Part shown: positions 16,518 through 24,572 of the stretch, piece by piece
Numbering within the stretch: position 1 is the stretch's first letter
Layout: the number at the start of each line of letters is the position of its first letter
Assembly: GCA_963605745.1 (NCBI GenBank)
Contig: CAVCWT010000006.1
Coordinates: 1 to 64,000 of the forward strand
DNA: 64,000 bases
Reading direction: 5' to 3'
Source: CAG-791 sp963605745
Lineage (GTDB): Bacteria > Bacillota > Clostridia > Lachnospirales > Lachnospiraceae
Notes under the pieces: generated by a model
Told to the model about the DNA's origin: nothing
Databases searched by the model: none
The model's input: the letters and a program-made list of their open reading frames with translations, nothing else
Program-made: the position numbers and the translations under genes

Positions 16518-17645
16518 ATGGCAGGATCCTATTTTGGCAACATTCTTCGTGTAACAACCTTTGGCGAGTCCCATGGAGCCGGTGTGGGAGCCGTTCTTGA
16601 CGGCTTTCCGGCCGGAATGGAGCTGACAGAGGCGGACATTCAGGTATATCTCGACAGGAGAAAGCCGGGACAGAGCAGCATTTCGACCCAGCGCAAGGAA
16701 GAGGATCTGGTAGAGATTCTCTCCGGAACCTTTGAAGGCAAAACAACGGGCACCCCAATCGCCCTTCTCATCCGCAACAAGGACCAGCACTCCAAGGACT
16801 ACAGCGAGATTGCAGGCTGCTACCGTCCGGGGCATGCCGATTATACCTATGAGGTAAAATACGGCTTTCGTGATTACCGCGGCGGCGGACGATCTTCGGC
16901 AAGAGAAACGGTAGCCAGAGTGGCAGCAGGAGCCATCGCAGAAAAATTCCTGAAGGAACTGGGGGTGGAACTGTGTTTTTACACGGCAGCCATCGGCGAT
17001 GTGGTGATCGATCCCGGCAAATTCGAAAAAGAGAACATCTTAAGGACACCGACCTGCATGCCGGATGCAGAGGCTGATGCGGCGGCTACAGCATTGATTG
17101 AAGCGTGCCGCGACAGTAAAGATTCCATTGGCGGAATTGTCAAGGGCAGTATAAAAGGAGTTCCGGCAGGAATTGGGGATCCCACCATGCAGCGATTGGA
17201 TGCGAGATTGGCGGATGCGCTCATGGGCATCAATGCCTGCAAGTCAGTCAGCGTGGGAGACGGCATGTTCGCAGCCTATGCAAGGGGCTCTGAGAACAAT
17301 GATGCCTTTTATTCGGACGAGGATGGGCGGATCTGCAAGAGAACCAATCATGCCGGCGGAATCTTAGGCGGCATTTCGGACGGCTCGGAGATTATCCTGA
17401 CCGCAGCCTTTAAACCGACACCCTCCATTGCACAGCCGCAGGAAACAGTCTTTCTGGATGGAACGCCAAAGGCGCTGTCGATTCACGGACGGCATGATCC
17501 GTGTGTGGTTCCAAGAGCCGTTGTCGTGTGCGAAACCATGTGCGCTCTGACAATTCTGGATGCCATGCTGATGAATCTGTCGGCCAAGGCAGAGAATGTT
17601 CGAAAATTCTATAAAAACCAGTACAGCGATTTTGTATCTGTTTAG
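16518..17645 (+). CDS. aroC: Chorismate synthase
   Basis: AroC eliminates phosphate from EPSP to give chorismate, using reduced FMN. The 375-residue protein shows the family landmarks GNILRVTTFGESHGAGVGAVLDG, RPGHADYTYEVKYG, DYRGGGRSSARETVARVAAGA and GGI-type loops near the end. The C-terminus is unusual: the codons for NQYSDFVSV and the stop fall in a family P half-element (GTACAGCGATTTT) joined to the left end of a family T repeat (tatctgtttag). The tail therefore seems to be repeat-derived. It starts with a standard ATG after a weak GAGG. Confidence 0.95.
   Translation: MAGSYFGNILRVTTFGESHGAGVGAVLDGFPAGMELTEADIQVYLDRRKPGQSSISTQRKEEDLVEILSGTFEGKTTGTPIALLIRNKDQHSKDYSEIAGCYRPGHADYTYEVKYGFRDYRGGGRSSARETVARVAAGAIAEKFLKELGVELCFYTAAIGDVVIDPGKFEKENILRTPTCMPDAEADAAATALIEACRDSKDSIGGIVKGSIKGVPAGIGDPTMQRLDARLADALMGINACKSVSVGDGMFAAYARGSENNDAFYSDEDGRICKRTNHAGGILGGISDGSEIILTAAFKPTPSIAQPQETVFLDGTPKALSIHGRHDPCVVPRAVVVCETMCALTILDAMLMNLSAKAENVRKFYKNQYSDFVSV
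17618..17634. repeat. Family P left half, inside the aroC 3' end
   Basis: ccagtacagcgattttg matches the left half of the intact hairpin at 32414-32445. It is read as the final codons of aroC. The matching right half (gcaaacgttgtaccag) lies at 17747-17762, on the far side of a family T copy. Confidence 0.65.
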
Positions 17646-17707
17646 CACCTGGCGATTTCAATCATGAACCTGGCGCCTCGCGCACAAATTCATGGCTGAA
17701 CAAATAA
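17635..17707. repeat. Family T element, short copy 3
   Basis: Starts tatctgtttagcacctggcg, the same subtype as the copies at 11240 and 12891, and continues atttcaatcatgaacctggc to caaattcatggctgaac. The first bases supply the aroC stop codon (tag at 17643-17645). The right end is diverged. Confidence 0.7.
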
Positions 17708-17746
17708 GTCGTGAAAATCATTCTGCGTTATCTGGCTGGTTATTTA

Positions 17747-17762
17747 GCAAACGTTGTACCAG
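17747..17762. repeat. Family P right half, upstream of tgt
   Basis: gcaaacgttgtaccag equals the right half of the whole element at 32414-32445 except for one substitution (cc-g to cc-a). It is preceded by ggctggttattta, which resembles ggctagttattta next to the half-element at position 36. Confidence 0.6.
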
Positions 17763-17788
17763 CGCTGAGAATCTCAGTAAGGAGAGTT

Positions 17789-18940
17789 ATGTCACAAAAC
17801 GATTACACGTATCATATTGTCAGCACCTGCGGAAGGGCTAAACACGCCCACATGACCACGGTTCACGGCGAGATTGAGACACCGGTCTTTATGAATGTGG
17901 CAACCGCCGGTGCCATCAAGGGCGGCCTGTCTGCGAGCGACCTGCATTCCATTGACACGCAGGTCATGCTGTGCAACACCTATCACCTTCATGTGCGAAC
18001 CGGTGATGCAACGATCAAGGAGCTGGGCGGCCTGCACAAATTCACAACCTGGAACAAACCGATTCTGACGGATTCCGGCGGATTCCAGGTGTTCTCTTTG
18101 GCGGAGCTGCGCAAGATCAAAGAGGAAGGCGTGAGCTTTCATTCGCATGTAGACGGCGCCAATATCTTCATGGGGCCGGAAGAATCCATGACGATTCAGG
18201 CAAACCTTGGCTCCACTATTGCAATGGCCTTTGATGAGTGTGCACCGGCCCTGGCAGATCGGGACTATGTTGCCAATTCCGTAGCCAGAACGACGAGGTG
18301 GCTCGAGCGCTGCAAAGTTAAGATGGCACAGCTGCGGCAGGAGGAAGGCGCAGTAAATCCGCACCAGCTGCTCTTTGCCATTAATCAGGGGGCTATCTAC
18401 CACGACATCCGCGTGGACCATGCCAAAAGGATCGCAGAGATGGATCTGGACGGCTACGCCGTAGGAGGCCTCGCTGTCGGAGAAAGCCACGAACAGATGT
18501 ACAGCGTTCTCGATGAAGTCGTGCCGCACCTGCCCAAGGACAGGCCGACCTACCTTATGGGTGTCGGAACGCCGGAGAATATTCTCGAAGCTGTTGACCG
18601 CGGTGTTGACTTTTTTGACTGTGTCTATCCTTCGAGAAACGGCCGCCACGGCAATCTTTATACCAATCACGGAACCCTGCATATCCGCAATGCAGCCTAT
18701 GAAAAGGATATGCGCCCGATTGACGAGAGCTGCGGCTGTCCCGTCTGCAAGGGCGGCTACTCCAGAGCCTACATCCGGCACCTCTTAAAGGCACAGGAGT
18801 CCCTGGGCCTGCGGTTTTGCGTGATGCATAATCTGTATTTCTATAATCACCTGATGGAAGAAATCCGCGGCGCCATCGATGCGGGAGATTATGCTTCCTA
18901 CAAAAAGAACAAGATTGAGGCGCTGAAGGGAACGCCGTGA
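17789..18940 (+). CDS. tgt: tRNA-guanine transglycosylase
   Basis: Tgt exchanges guanine-34 for preQ1 in tRNAs with GUN anticodons on the way to queuosine. The 383-residue protein has LTDSGGFQVFSL with the catalytic Asp, the substrate loop GGLAVGESHEQM, the nucleophile region FFDCVYPSRNGRHG, and the zinc site CGCPVC with the later RAYIRHLLKAQE and VMHNLYF. ATG 17789 follows AAGGAG; the frame from 17711 starts in repeat sequence and is not used. yajC follows but is separated by a family S element. queA is not in this window. Confidence 0.95.
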   Translation: MSQNDYTYHIVSTCGRAKHAHMTTVHGEIETPVFMNVATAGAIKGGLSASDLHSIDTQVMLCNTYHLHVRTGDATIKELGGLHKFTTWNKPILTDSGGFQVFSLAELRKIKEEGVSFHSHVDGANIFMGPEESMTIQANLGSTIAMAFDECAPALADRDYVANSVARTTRWLERCKVKMAQLRQEEGAVNPHQLLFAINQGAIYHDIRVDHAKRIAEMDLDGYAVGGLAVGESHEQMYSVLDEVVPHLPKDRPTYLMGVGTPENILEAVDRGVDFFDCVYPSRNGRHGNLYTNHGTLHIRNAAYEKDMRPIDESCGCPVCKGGYSRAYIRHLLKAQESLGLRFCVMHNLYFYNHLMEEIRGAIDAGDYASYKKNKIEALKGTP

Positions 18941-18957
18941 GGCTGGGAATGGATTAC

Positions 18958-19125
18958 ACATCCGCCAGAGACGGGTGGCGGCAGAATGTCCGGCTGTGGG
19001 GCCTTTCGATGGCCTTGGTACTTGCGAGCGTATTATGCGAGCTTAGTACCACTAGGTCCATCGAACGGAGCTGAGAAGCGTCCCCACAGCGGACATCTCC
19101 GCCAGGACCCGTCTCTGGCGGATGT
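18958..19125 (+). ncRNA. Family S structured element, copy S1
   Basis: This 168-nt element fills most of the tgt-yajC gap. The outer stem is 18 perfect base pairs (acatccgccagagacggg 18958-18975 with 19108-19125). It then continues through atgtcc...ggacat and ctgtgggg with ccccacag. Inside is an arm (ttcgatgg 19005-19012 / ccatcgaa 19058-19065; ggtac / gtacc; conserved internal loop TTGCGA / GAGCTTA). A side hairpin gct-GAGA-agc (19070-19079) has a GNRA tetraloop. Copies at 58475 and 61369 keep the pairing with compensatory changes, which implies an RNA structure. It is not a recognised Rfam family to me. It is on the same strand as its neighbours and probably part of their transcript; function unknown. 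Confidence 0.75.
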
Positions 19126-19244
19126 GCGAACATTGCCTGACCTCGAAAACGTCAATTATGCCTGTTAATTTCAGGCGCGGTGTTGTATAGTAGAGAGAAG
19201 TTTTGTAAAAAAAGCCGTTTCGGCACATTCAGGAGGAGTTTTCT

Positions 19245-19565
19245 ATGTTTTTGAGTTCCAGCACGACAGGCGCATCCAGCATGATGGCCATCATCTACAT
19301 CGTTGCATTGATTGCTATTTTCTATTTCTTTATCATTCGTCCTCAGAACAAGGAGAAAAAGCAGAAAGACGCGATGCTGTCCACCGCCGCTGTCGGCGAC
19401 AGTGTTCTGACCACGGCCGGCTTCTACGGTGTCATCGTGGATATGAATGATGACACTGTCATCGTCGAGTTCGGCAACAACAAGAACTGCCGCATTCCGA
19501 TGCAGAAGGCTGCCATTGTTCAGATCGAGAAGCCTGAGGATGCAATGGCTGAGGAGTCTAAATAA
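19245..19565 (+). CDS. yajC: Preprotein translocase subunit YajC
   Basis: YajC is a small single-pass membrane protein associated with the SecDF-YidC part of the Sec translocase. The 106-residue product has one N-terminal membrane helix (about residues 10-30, ending in FFIIRPQNKEKKQKDAM, the family signature) and a soluble domain with GDSVLTTAGFYGVIVDM. AGGAGG lies at the right distance from the ATG. secD/secF are not adjacent. A rho-independent terminator follows at 19633, so this gene ends its transcript. Confidence 0.93.
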   Translation: MFLSSSTTGASSMMAIIYIVALIAIFYFFIIRPQNKEKKQKDAMLSTAAVGDSVLTTAGFYGVIVDMNDDTVIVEFGNNKNCRIPMQKAAIVQIEKPEDAMAEESK

Positions 19566-19632
19566 ACGGCAAAGGATCTGCACATCTGGATATTGTGCCT
19601 TTGATCGCAGGAGCAATGGACCGGACACGCAG

Positions 19633-19665
19633 AACAAAAAGAAGGCTTTCTGCCTTCTTTTTGTT
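19633..19665. terminator. Rho-independent terminator after yajC
   Basis: A 14-bp perfect stem (aacaaaaagaaggc / gccttctttttgtt) with a tttct loop; the 3' arm contains the U-tract. The symmetric A/T-rich arms could work in both directions. Confidence 0.85.
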
Positions 19666-19699
19666 GTAATTAGGAGCAAACGGAAAGGACGGATTGATT

Positions 19700-20800
19700 A
19701 TGGAGATGAACATTGCCGTCATCGGCGGAGACGGAATCGGACCGGAGATTGTTGCCGAGGCCAGAAAGGTTTTGGACAAGGTCTGTGCCAAATACGGCCA
19801 TACCATCCATTATACGGATATTCTCATGGGCGGCTGCTCGATTGATGCATACGGCGTACCGCTTACGCAGGAGACCATCGATATTGCAAAGAGCAGTGAT
19901 GCAGTTCTGATGGGTTCCATCGGCGGCGATGCCAAGACCTCTCCCTGGTATCAGCTGCCGCCGGAAAAGCGTCCGGAGGCGGGACTTTTGGCAATCCGTA
20001 AGGCGCTTGGGCTGTATGCAAATCTGCGACCTGCCTATCTGTTCCCGGAGCTTTCCGCTTCCTGCCCGCTCGCAGCCAAGGAGGGCGGTCGTAATTTTGA
20101 CCTGATTATTGTCAGAGAGCTGACGGGCGGTCTGTATTTTGGCGAGAGATGGACGAAGGAGATTGACGGCGTTGAGACTGCAGTCGATACCCTTAAATAC
20201 GACGAAAATGAGATTCGCCGCATTGCAAGAACTGCCTTTGAAATTGCAAAAAAACGCGGCAAGAAGCTGACCAGCGTTGACAAGGCCAACGTTCTGGATA
20301 CCTCACGTCTTTGGAGAAAGATCGTGCATGAGGTGGCAGCAGACTTCCCGGATGTAGAAGTAAATGACATGCTGGTGGATAACTGCGCCATGCAGCTGGT
20401 AAAGAATCCGGAGCAGTTTGATGTTGTTGTGACAGAGAATATGTTCGGTGACATTCTCTCGGATGAGGCATCTATGATCACGGGTTCCATCGGAATGCTG
20501 TCCTCGGCCTCACTCAATGAGAGCAGTTTTGGACTCTATGAGCCCAGCCACGGAAGCGCACCGGACATTGCAGGTCTTGGCATTGCCAATCCGATCGCAA
20601 CCATTCTGTCGGCAGCAATGATGCTGCGATATTCCTTTGGCCTTTTAGAGGAGGCCGAGGCAATTGAGAATGCCGTAAAGAAGACCCTTGCGGATGGCAT
20701 TCGCAGCACAGACCTCATGCCCAAGGATCCGGAAGAGGCAAAGGGAATGACGAAGGTTTCCTGCTCCGGAATGGGCGATGCTGTCGCAGAGAGAATCTGA
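19700..20800 (+). CDS. leuB: 3-isopropylmalate dehydrogenase
   Basis: LeuB oxidatively decarboxylates 3-isopropylmalate in leucine synthesis. The 366-residue protein has NIAVIGGDGIGPEIV, the substrate-binding arginine region LGLYANLRPAYLF, the Mg-binding NMFGDILSDEASMI and the NAD-binding EPSHGSAPDIAG. ATG 19700 follows GGAAAGGA. leuA and leuCD are absent, so the leucine pathway is scattered; the branched-chain genes ilvD and ilvB follow after a family T element. Confidence 0.96.
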   Translation: MEMNIAVIGGDGIGPEIVAEARKVLDKVCAKYGHTIHYTDILMGGCSIDAYGVPLTQETIDIAKSSDAVLMGSIGGDAKTSPWYQLPPEKRPEAGLLAIRKALGLYANLRPAYLFPELSASCPLAAKEGGRNFDLIIVRELTGGLYFGERWTKEIDGVETAVDTLKYDENEIRRIARTAFEIAKKRGKKLTSVDKANVLDTSRLWRKIVHEVAADFPDVEVNDMLVDNCAMQLVKNPEQFDVVVTENMFGDILSDEASMITGSIGMLSSASLNESSFGLYEPSHGSAPDIAGLGIANPIATILSAAMMLRYSFGLLEEAEAIENAVKKTLADGIRSTDLMPKDPEEAKGMTKVSCSGMGDAVAERI

Positions 20801-20807
20801 AAATGTG

Positions 20808-20961
20808 TATCTGTTTAGCACCTGCCTGTTTCAATATGAATCGTCTGCTTGCAGGCGAATTCGTGATTGAAACAGGCAGGTAGGCCAAGGAGCGAAGCCC
20901 CTCTGGCCGGCTACATCGAGGATTTGCAACGCAAATTCGAGATGAAGGTGCTAAACAGATA
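20808..20961. repeat. Family T element, full-length cloverleaf copy A
   Basis: A 154-nt element with perfect 16-bp inverted ends (tatctgtttagcacct 20808-20823, aggtgctaaacagata 20946-20961). Between them are three hairpins: arm 1 (cctgcctgtttcaat with attgaaacaggcagg, with an inner gaatcgtctgc stem), arm 2 (ggcca..gcgaagc..tggcc) and arm 3 (catcgaggatttgc with gcaaattcgagatg). It lies between leuB and ilvD. Confidence 0.85.
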
Positions 20962-20987
20962 TCAAGTTTGTTCACAGGAGGAAGGAT

Positions 20988-22661
20988 ATGCTCAGTGCAA
21001 ATGTAAAAGAGGGCGTACAGCAGGCCCCTCACAGAAGTCTTTTTAATGCACTTGGTTTTACCAAGGACGAAATGAAAAAGCCGATGATCGGTGTAGTTTG
21101 CTCTTACAATGAGATCGTTCCCGGCCATATGAACCTGGACAAGATTGCACAGGCCGTCAAGCTCGGCATTGCAGAGGCCGGAGGTGTTCCCGTTATGTTT
21201 CCTGCTATTGCGGTATGCGATGGCATTGCCATGGGCCACATCGGCATGAAGTATTCTCTGGTAACGAGAGATCTGATTGCGGATTCCACCGAGTGTATGG
21301 CCAAGGCGCATCAGTTCGATGGCCTTGTGATGATCCCGAACTGCGACAAGAATGTACCCGGCCTTTTAATGGCAGCAGCAAGAGTCAATATTCCTACGGT
21401 TTTCGTTTCCGGCGGCCCGATGCTGGCCGGCCACGTAGACGGCAGAAAACGTTCCCTGTCCTCCATGTTCGAGGCAGTCGGCGAGTTTGACTCCGGCAAA
21501 ATTACGAAAGAGCAGCTGGACAATTTTGAAGAGAATGTATGTCCGACCTGCGGCTCCTGCTCGGGCATGTATACGGCAAACTCCATGAACTGCCTGACCG
21601 AGGCAATCGGCATGGGACTTCGTGGCAACGGCACGATTCCTGCCGTATATTCTGCAAGAATCCGTCTGGCCAAGGAAGCCGGCTACGCCATCATGAACCT
21701 CATTGAGAAGGATATCCGTCCGAGAGACATCATGACCAAGGAAGCCTTTACCAATGCATTGACGGTTGATATGGCACTTGGCTGCTCCACCAATACCATG
21801 CTGCATCTGCCGGCCATTGCTCATGAGTGCGGCATTGAGCTGAACATGGAATATGCCAACGAGATTTCGGACAAGACCCCGAACCTTTGCCATCTGGCAC
21901 CGGCCGGCCCGACCTACATGGAGGACCTGAATGAGGCAGGCGGAATCTATGCCGTGATGAAGGAGCTGACGAAAAAGGACCTTCTGTATCTGGATGGCAT
22001 GACTGTCACAGGAAAGACAACCGGCGAGAACATTGCAAACGCCGCAAACCGTAATCCGGAGGTCATTCGTCCTCTGGAGGATCCCTTCATGCCGAACGGC
22101 GGCATCGCAGTTCTGAAGGGAAATCTGGCACCCGATACCGGCATCGTAAAGAGAAGTGCGGTGGCACCGGAGATGATGACACATGAAGGTCCTGCAAGAG
22201 TCTTTGACTGCGAAGAGGATGCCATTAAGGCAATCACAACCGGTCAGATTCATGAGGGAGACGTTGTTGTCATCCGCTATGAGGGACCCAAGGGCGGCCC
22301 GGGCATGCGTGAGATGCTGAATCCGACCTCAGCCATCATCGGAATGGGCCTTGGCTCGACCGTGGCTCTGATTACAGACGGCCGTTTCTCCGGCGCATCC
22401 CGAGGTGCAGCCATCGGACATGTGAGCCCGGAGGCAGCAGTTGGCGGCCCGATTGCACTGGTGGAGGAGGGCGACACCATTCTGGTGGATATCCCGAACA
22501 ACAAGCTGGAGCTCAAGGTTTCGGACGAAGAGCTGGCAAAGCGCCGTGCAGCATGGAAGCCGAGAACTCCGAAGGTTACGGACGGATATCTTGCCCGTTA
22601 TCAGGCACTGGTTACCTCCGGAAACCGCGGAGCTATCCTGGAGCTTCCCAAGAGCATGTAA
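20988..22661 (+). CDS. ilvD: Dihydroxy-acid dehydratase
   Basis: IlvD dehydrates 2,3-dihydroxy-isovalerate and its isoleucine-pathway homologue, using an Fe-S cluster. The 557-residue protein matches family length. Visible landmarks are PNCDKNVPGLLMAAAR, the cluster cysteines in CPTCGSCSGMYTANSMNCL, the N-terminal GVVCSYNEIVPGH and the C-terminal ALITDGRFSGASRG. AGGAGG precedes the ATG. A family P hairpin starts five bases after the stop, before ilvB. Confidence 0.97.
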   Translation: MLSANVKEGVQQAPHRSLFNALGFTKDEMKKPMIGVVCSYNEIVPGHMNLDKIAQAVKLGIAEAGGVPVMFPAIAVCDGIAMGHIGMKYSLVTRDLIADSTECMAKAHQFDGLVMIPNCDKNVPGLLMAAARVNIPTVFVSGGPMLAGHVDGRKRSLSSMFEAVGEFDSGKITKEQLDNFEENVCPTCGSCSGMYTANSMNCLTEAIGMGLRGNGTIPAVYSARIRLAKEAGYAIMNLIEKDIRPRDIMTKEAFTNALTVDMALGCSTNTMLHLPAIAHECGIELNMEYANEISDKTPNLCHLAPAGPTYMEDLNEAGGIYAVMKELTKKDLLYLDGMTVTGKTTGENIANAANRNPEVIRPLEDPFMPNGGIAVLKGNLAPDTGIVKRSAVAPEMMTHEGPARVFDCEEDAIKAITTGQIHEGDVVVIRYEGPKGGPGMREMLNPTSAIIGMGLGSTVALITDGRFSGASRGAAIGHVSPEAAVGGPIALVEEGDTILVDIPNNKLELKVSDEELAKRRAAWKPRTPKVTDGYLARYQALVTSGNRGAILELPKSM

Positions 22662-22666
22662 AGAAA

Positions 22667-22698
22667 CTGGTACAGTGATGTTGCTGATGCTGTACCAG
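22667..22698. repeat. Family P hairpin, whole copy 1
   Basis: ctggtacag...ctgtaccag forms a 9-bp perfect stem in a 32-nt element of exactly the same length as that at 32414. Position 2 and its partner change together (C-G there, T-A here). It is followed by a second partial unit, ccagtacagcgacctt. Confidence 0.7.
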
Positions 22699-22795
22699 TA
22701 CAGCGACCTTGCATTCGCTTTTGCTGTTTTTCTGAAAAAGAGCGGGGCGGATGCATCGCTGCGATTCTGAATACAATGGATAGGAGAAAGTGAGA

Positions 22796-24514
22796 ATGAA
22801 GCTGAATGGTTCTGAGATCATTGTGCAGTGCCTGTTGGAGGAGGGCGTGGACACGGTGTTCGGTTATCCGGGCGGTGCCATCCTGAATGTCTACGATGCA
22901 TTGTATAAAAACAGCGACCGGATCCGCCATGTGCTGACCAGCCATGAGCAGGGAGCTGCACATGCAGCAGACGGCTATGCCAGAGCATCCGGAAAGGTCG
23001 GCGTCTGCATGGCAACTTCCGGCCCGGGAGCAACCAACCTGGTAACCGGAATTGCAACAGCATACATGGATTCTGTTCCGATGGTCGCAATCACCTGCAA
23101 TGTGACACTGCCTCTTCTGGGTAAGGATTCGTTCCAGGAGGTTGACATTGCCGGAATCACGATGCCGGTTACCAAACACGGCGTGATTGTCAAAAACGTA
23201 GAGGATCTGGCACCTGCAATCCGTAAGGCCTTCCGGCTTGCCAGAACCGGCCGTCCGGGCCCTGTTCTGATTGATGTAACAAAGGACGTGACAGCTGCTG
23301 TCTGCGAATTCACGCCCCTTAGCAAGGAGGAACTGGAGGCGCAGGCAAAGGATGCTGCAGCACATCTGGCACACTATACCGAGGATGAGCTTTCCAAGGC
23401 AGTTCAGTTGCTGCAGAAGGCCAAACGGCCCTACCTGTATGTTGGCGGCGGCGCCGTTATTTCGGGCGCTTACCAGGAAATCCGCGAGCTGGCTGCCTTT
23501 TTGGATGCACCGGTGTGCGATACGCTGATGGGCAAGGGTGTATTTGACGGTCATGACTCGCATTACACCGGAATGATCGGCATGCATGGAACCAAGGCTT
23601 CGAACTTTGGCTTGTCTGAGGCAGACCTGGTGGTTGCTCTGGGAACCCGCTTCTCAGATCGTCAGACCGGCAATCCGAATCAGTTCGCAGAAAAGGCACA
23701 GATTCTGCAGATCGATATCGATGAAGCTGAAATCAACAAAAATGTCAAGATTGACCTGGCTCTTGTAGGTGATCTGAAGGAGATTCTGGGTAAGATCAAT
23801 GCGGCGCTGAAGGCCTCCGGAGAAAAATCCACTGACAGCAGCTGGATGGAAGAGATCCAATCCCTGAAGGAGCGGTTCCCTCTGCAGTATGATCACAGCC
23901 GTCTGACCTGCCCGATGGTCATCGAGGCGCTGGACAAGGTGACCGAAGGGAAGGCGATTGTGACAACGGATGTCGGACAGCACCAGATGTGGGCTGCACA
24001 GTATTATGCCTATTCCGAACCCCGAACCTTCCTGACAAGCGGGGGCCTTGGTACGATGGGTTATGGCCTTGGTGCCTGCATCGGAGCCAAGACGGCAAGA
24101 CCGGACAAGGTGTGCGTCAACATCGGAGGTGATGGATGCTTCCGCATGAACCTCATTGAGCTGGCAACGGCCAGCAGATATCGCATCCCGGTGATCGAGA
24201 TCGTGATCAACAATCAGGTTCTTGGCATGGTCAGACAGTGGCAGACTCTGTATTACGGAAAGCGCTACAGCGCAACGGTACTGGAAGATGAGGTTGACTA
24301 CTGCAAGACAGCTGAGGGACTGGGCTGCAAGGCAATTCGCGTGAGGACTCAGGAGGAGCTGGAGCCGGCATTGAAGGAAGCACTGCAGTCGGATCGTCCG
24401 GTTGTCATCGACTGTGTCATTGATGAGGATGATAAGGTATTCCCGATGGTTTCTCCGGGAACGCCGATTACCGAGGCCTTTGACGAGCAGGACCTTAAGA
24501 ACAAAGAGCAGTAA
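22796..24514 (+). CDS. ilvB: Acetolactate synthase, large (catalytic) subunit
   Basis: A ThDP-dependent enzyme that condenses pyruvate to acetolactate or acetohydroxybutyrate, the first shared step of valine and isoleucine synthesis. The 572-residue protein has the N-terminal FGYPGGAILNVYDAL, the catalytic-Glu segment HEQGAAHAADGYARASG, the FAD-region GMHGTKASNFG, and the ThDP/Mg motif IGGDGCFRMN...NNQVLGMV. ATG 22796 is nine bases after AGGAG; the GTG at 22790 is too close. No small regulatory subunit gene (ilvN) follows, so feedback regulation would depend on a distant gene. Confidence 0.96.
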   Translation: MKLNGSEIIVQCLLEEGVDTVFGYPGGAILNVYDALYKNSDRIRHVLTSHEQGAAHAADGYARASGKVGVCMATSGPGATNLVTGIATAYMDSVPMVAITCNVTLPLLGKDSFQEVDIAGITMPVTKHGVIVKNVEDLAPAIRKAFRLARTGRPGPVLIDVTKDVTAAVCEFTPLSKEELEAQAKDAAAHLAHYTEDELSKAVQLLQKAKRPYLYVGGGAVISGAYQEIRELAAFLDAPVCDTLMGKGVFDGHDSHYTGMIGMHGTKASNFGLSEADLVVALGTRFSDRQTGNPNQFAEKAQILQIDIDEAEINKNVKIDLALVGDLKEILGKINAALKASGEKSTDSSWMEEIQSLKERFPLQYDHSRLTCPMVIEALDKVTEGKAIVTTDVGQHQMWAAQYYAYSEPRTFLTSGGLGTMGYGLGACIGAKTARPDKVCVNIGGDGCFRMNLIELATASRYRIPVIEIVINNQVLGMVRQWQTLYYGKRYSATVLEDEVDYCKTAEGLGCKAIRVRTQEELEPALKEALQSDRPVVIDCVIDEDDKVFPMVSPGTPITEAFDEQDLKNKEQ

Positions 24515-24572
24515 GAGATCAGCGGATTCCGGAAATGGTAGAATCCAGGAATCCACTGAATATGGGGAGATT

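Noticed and set aside
18958..19125. 5S rRNA-like resemblance of family S (ggtacttg...taggtc)
   Set aside because: The similarity is limited to a few bases, the order of helices does not match 5S rRNA, and covarying stems define a different fold.
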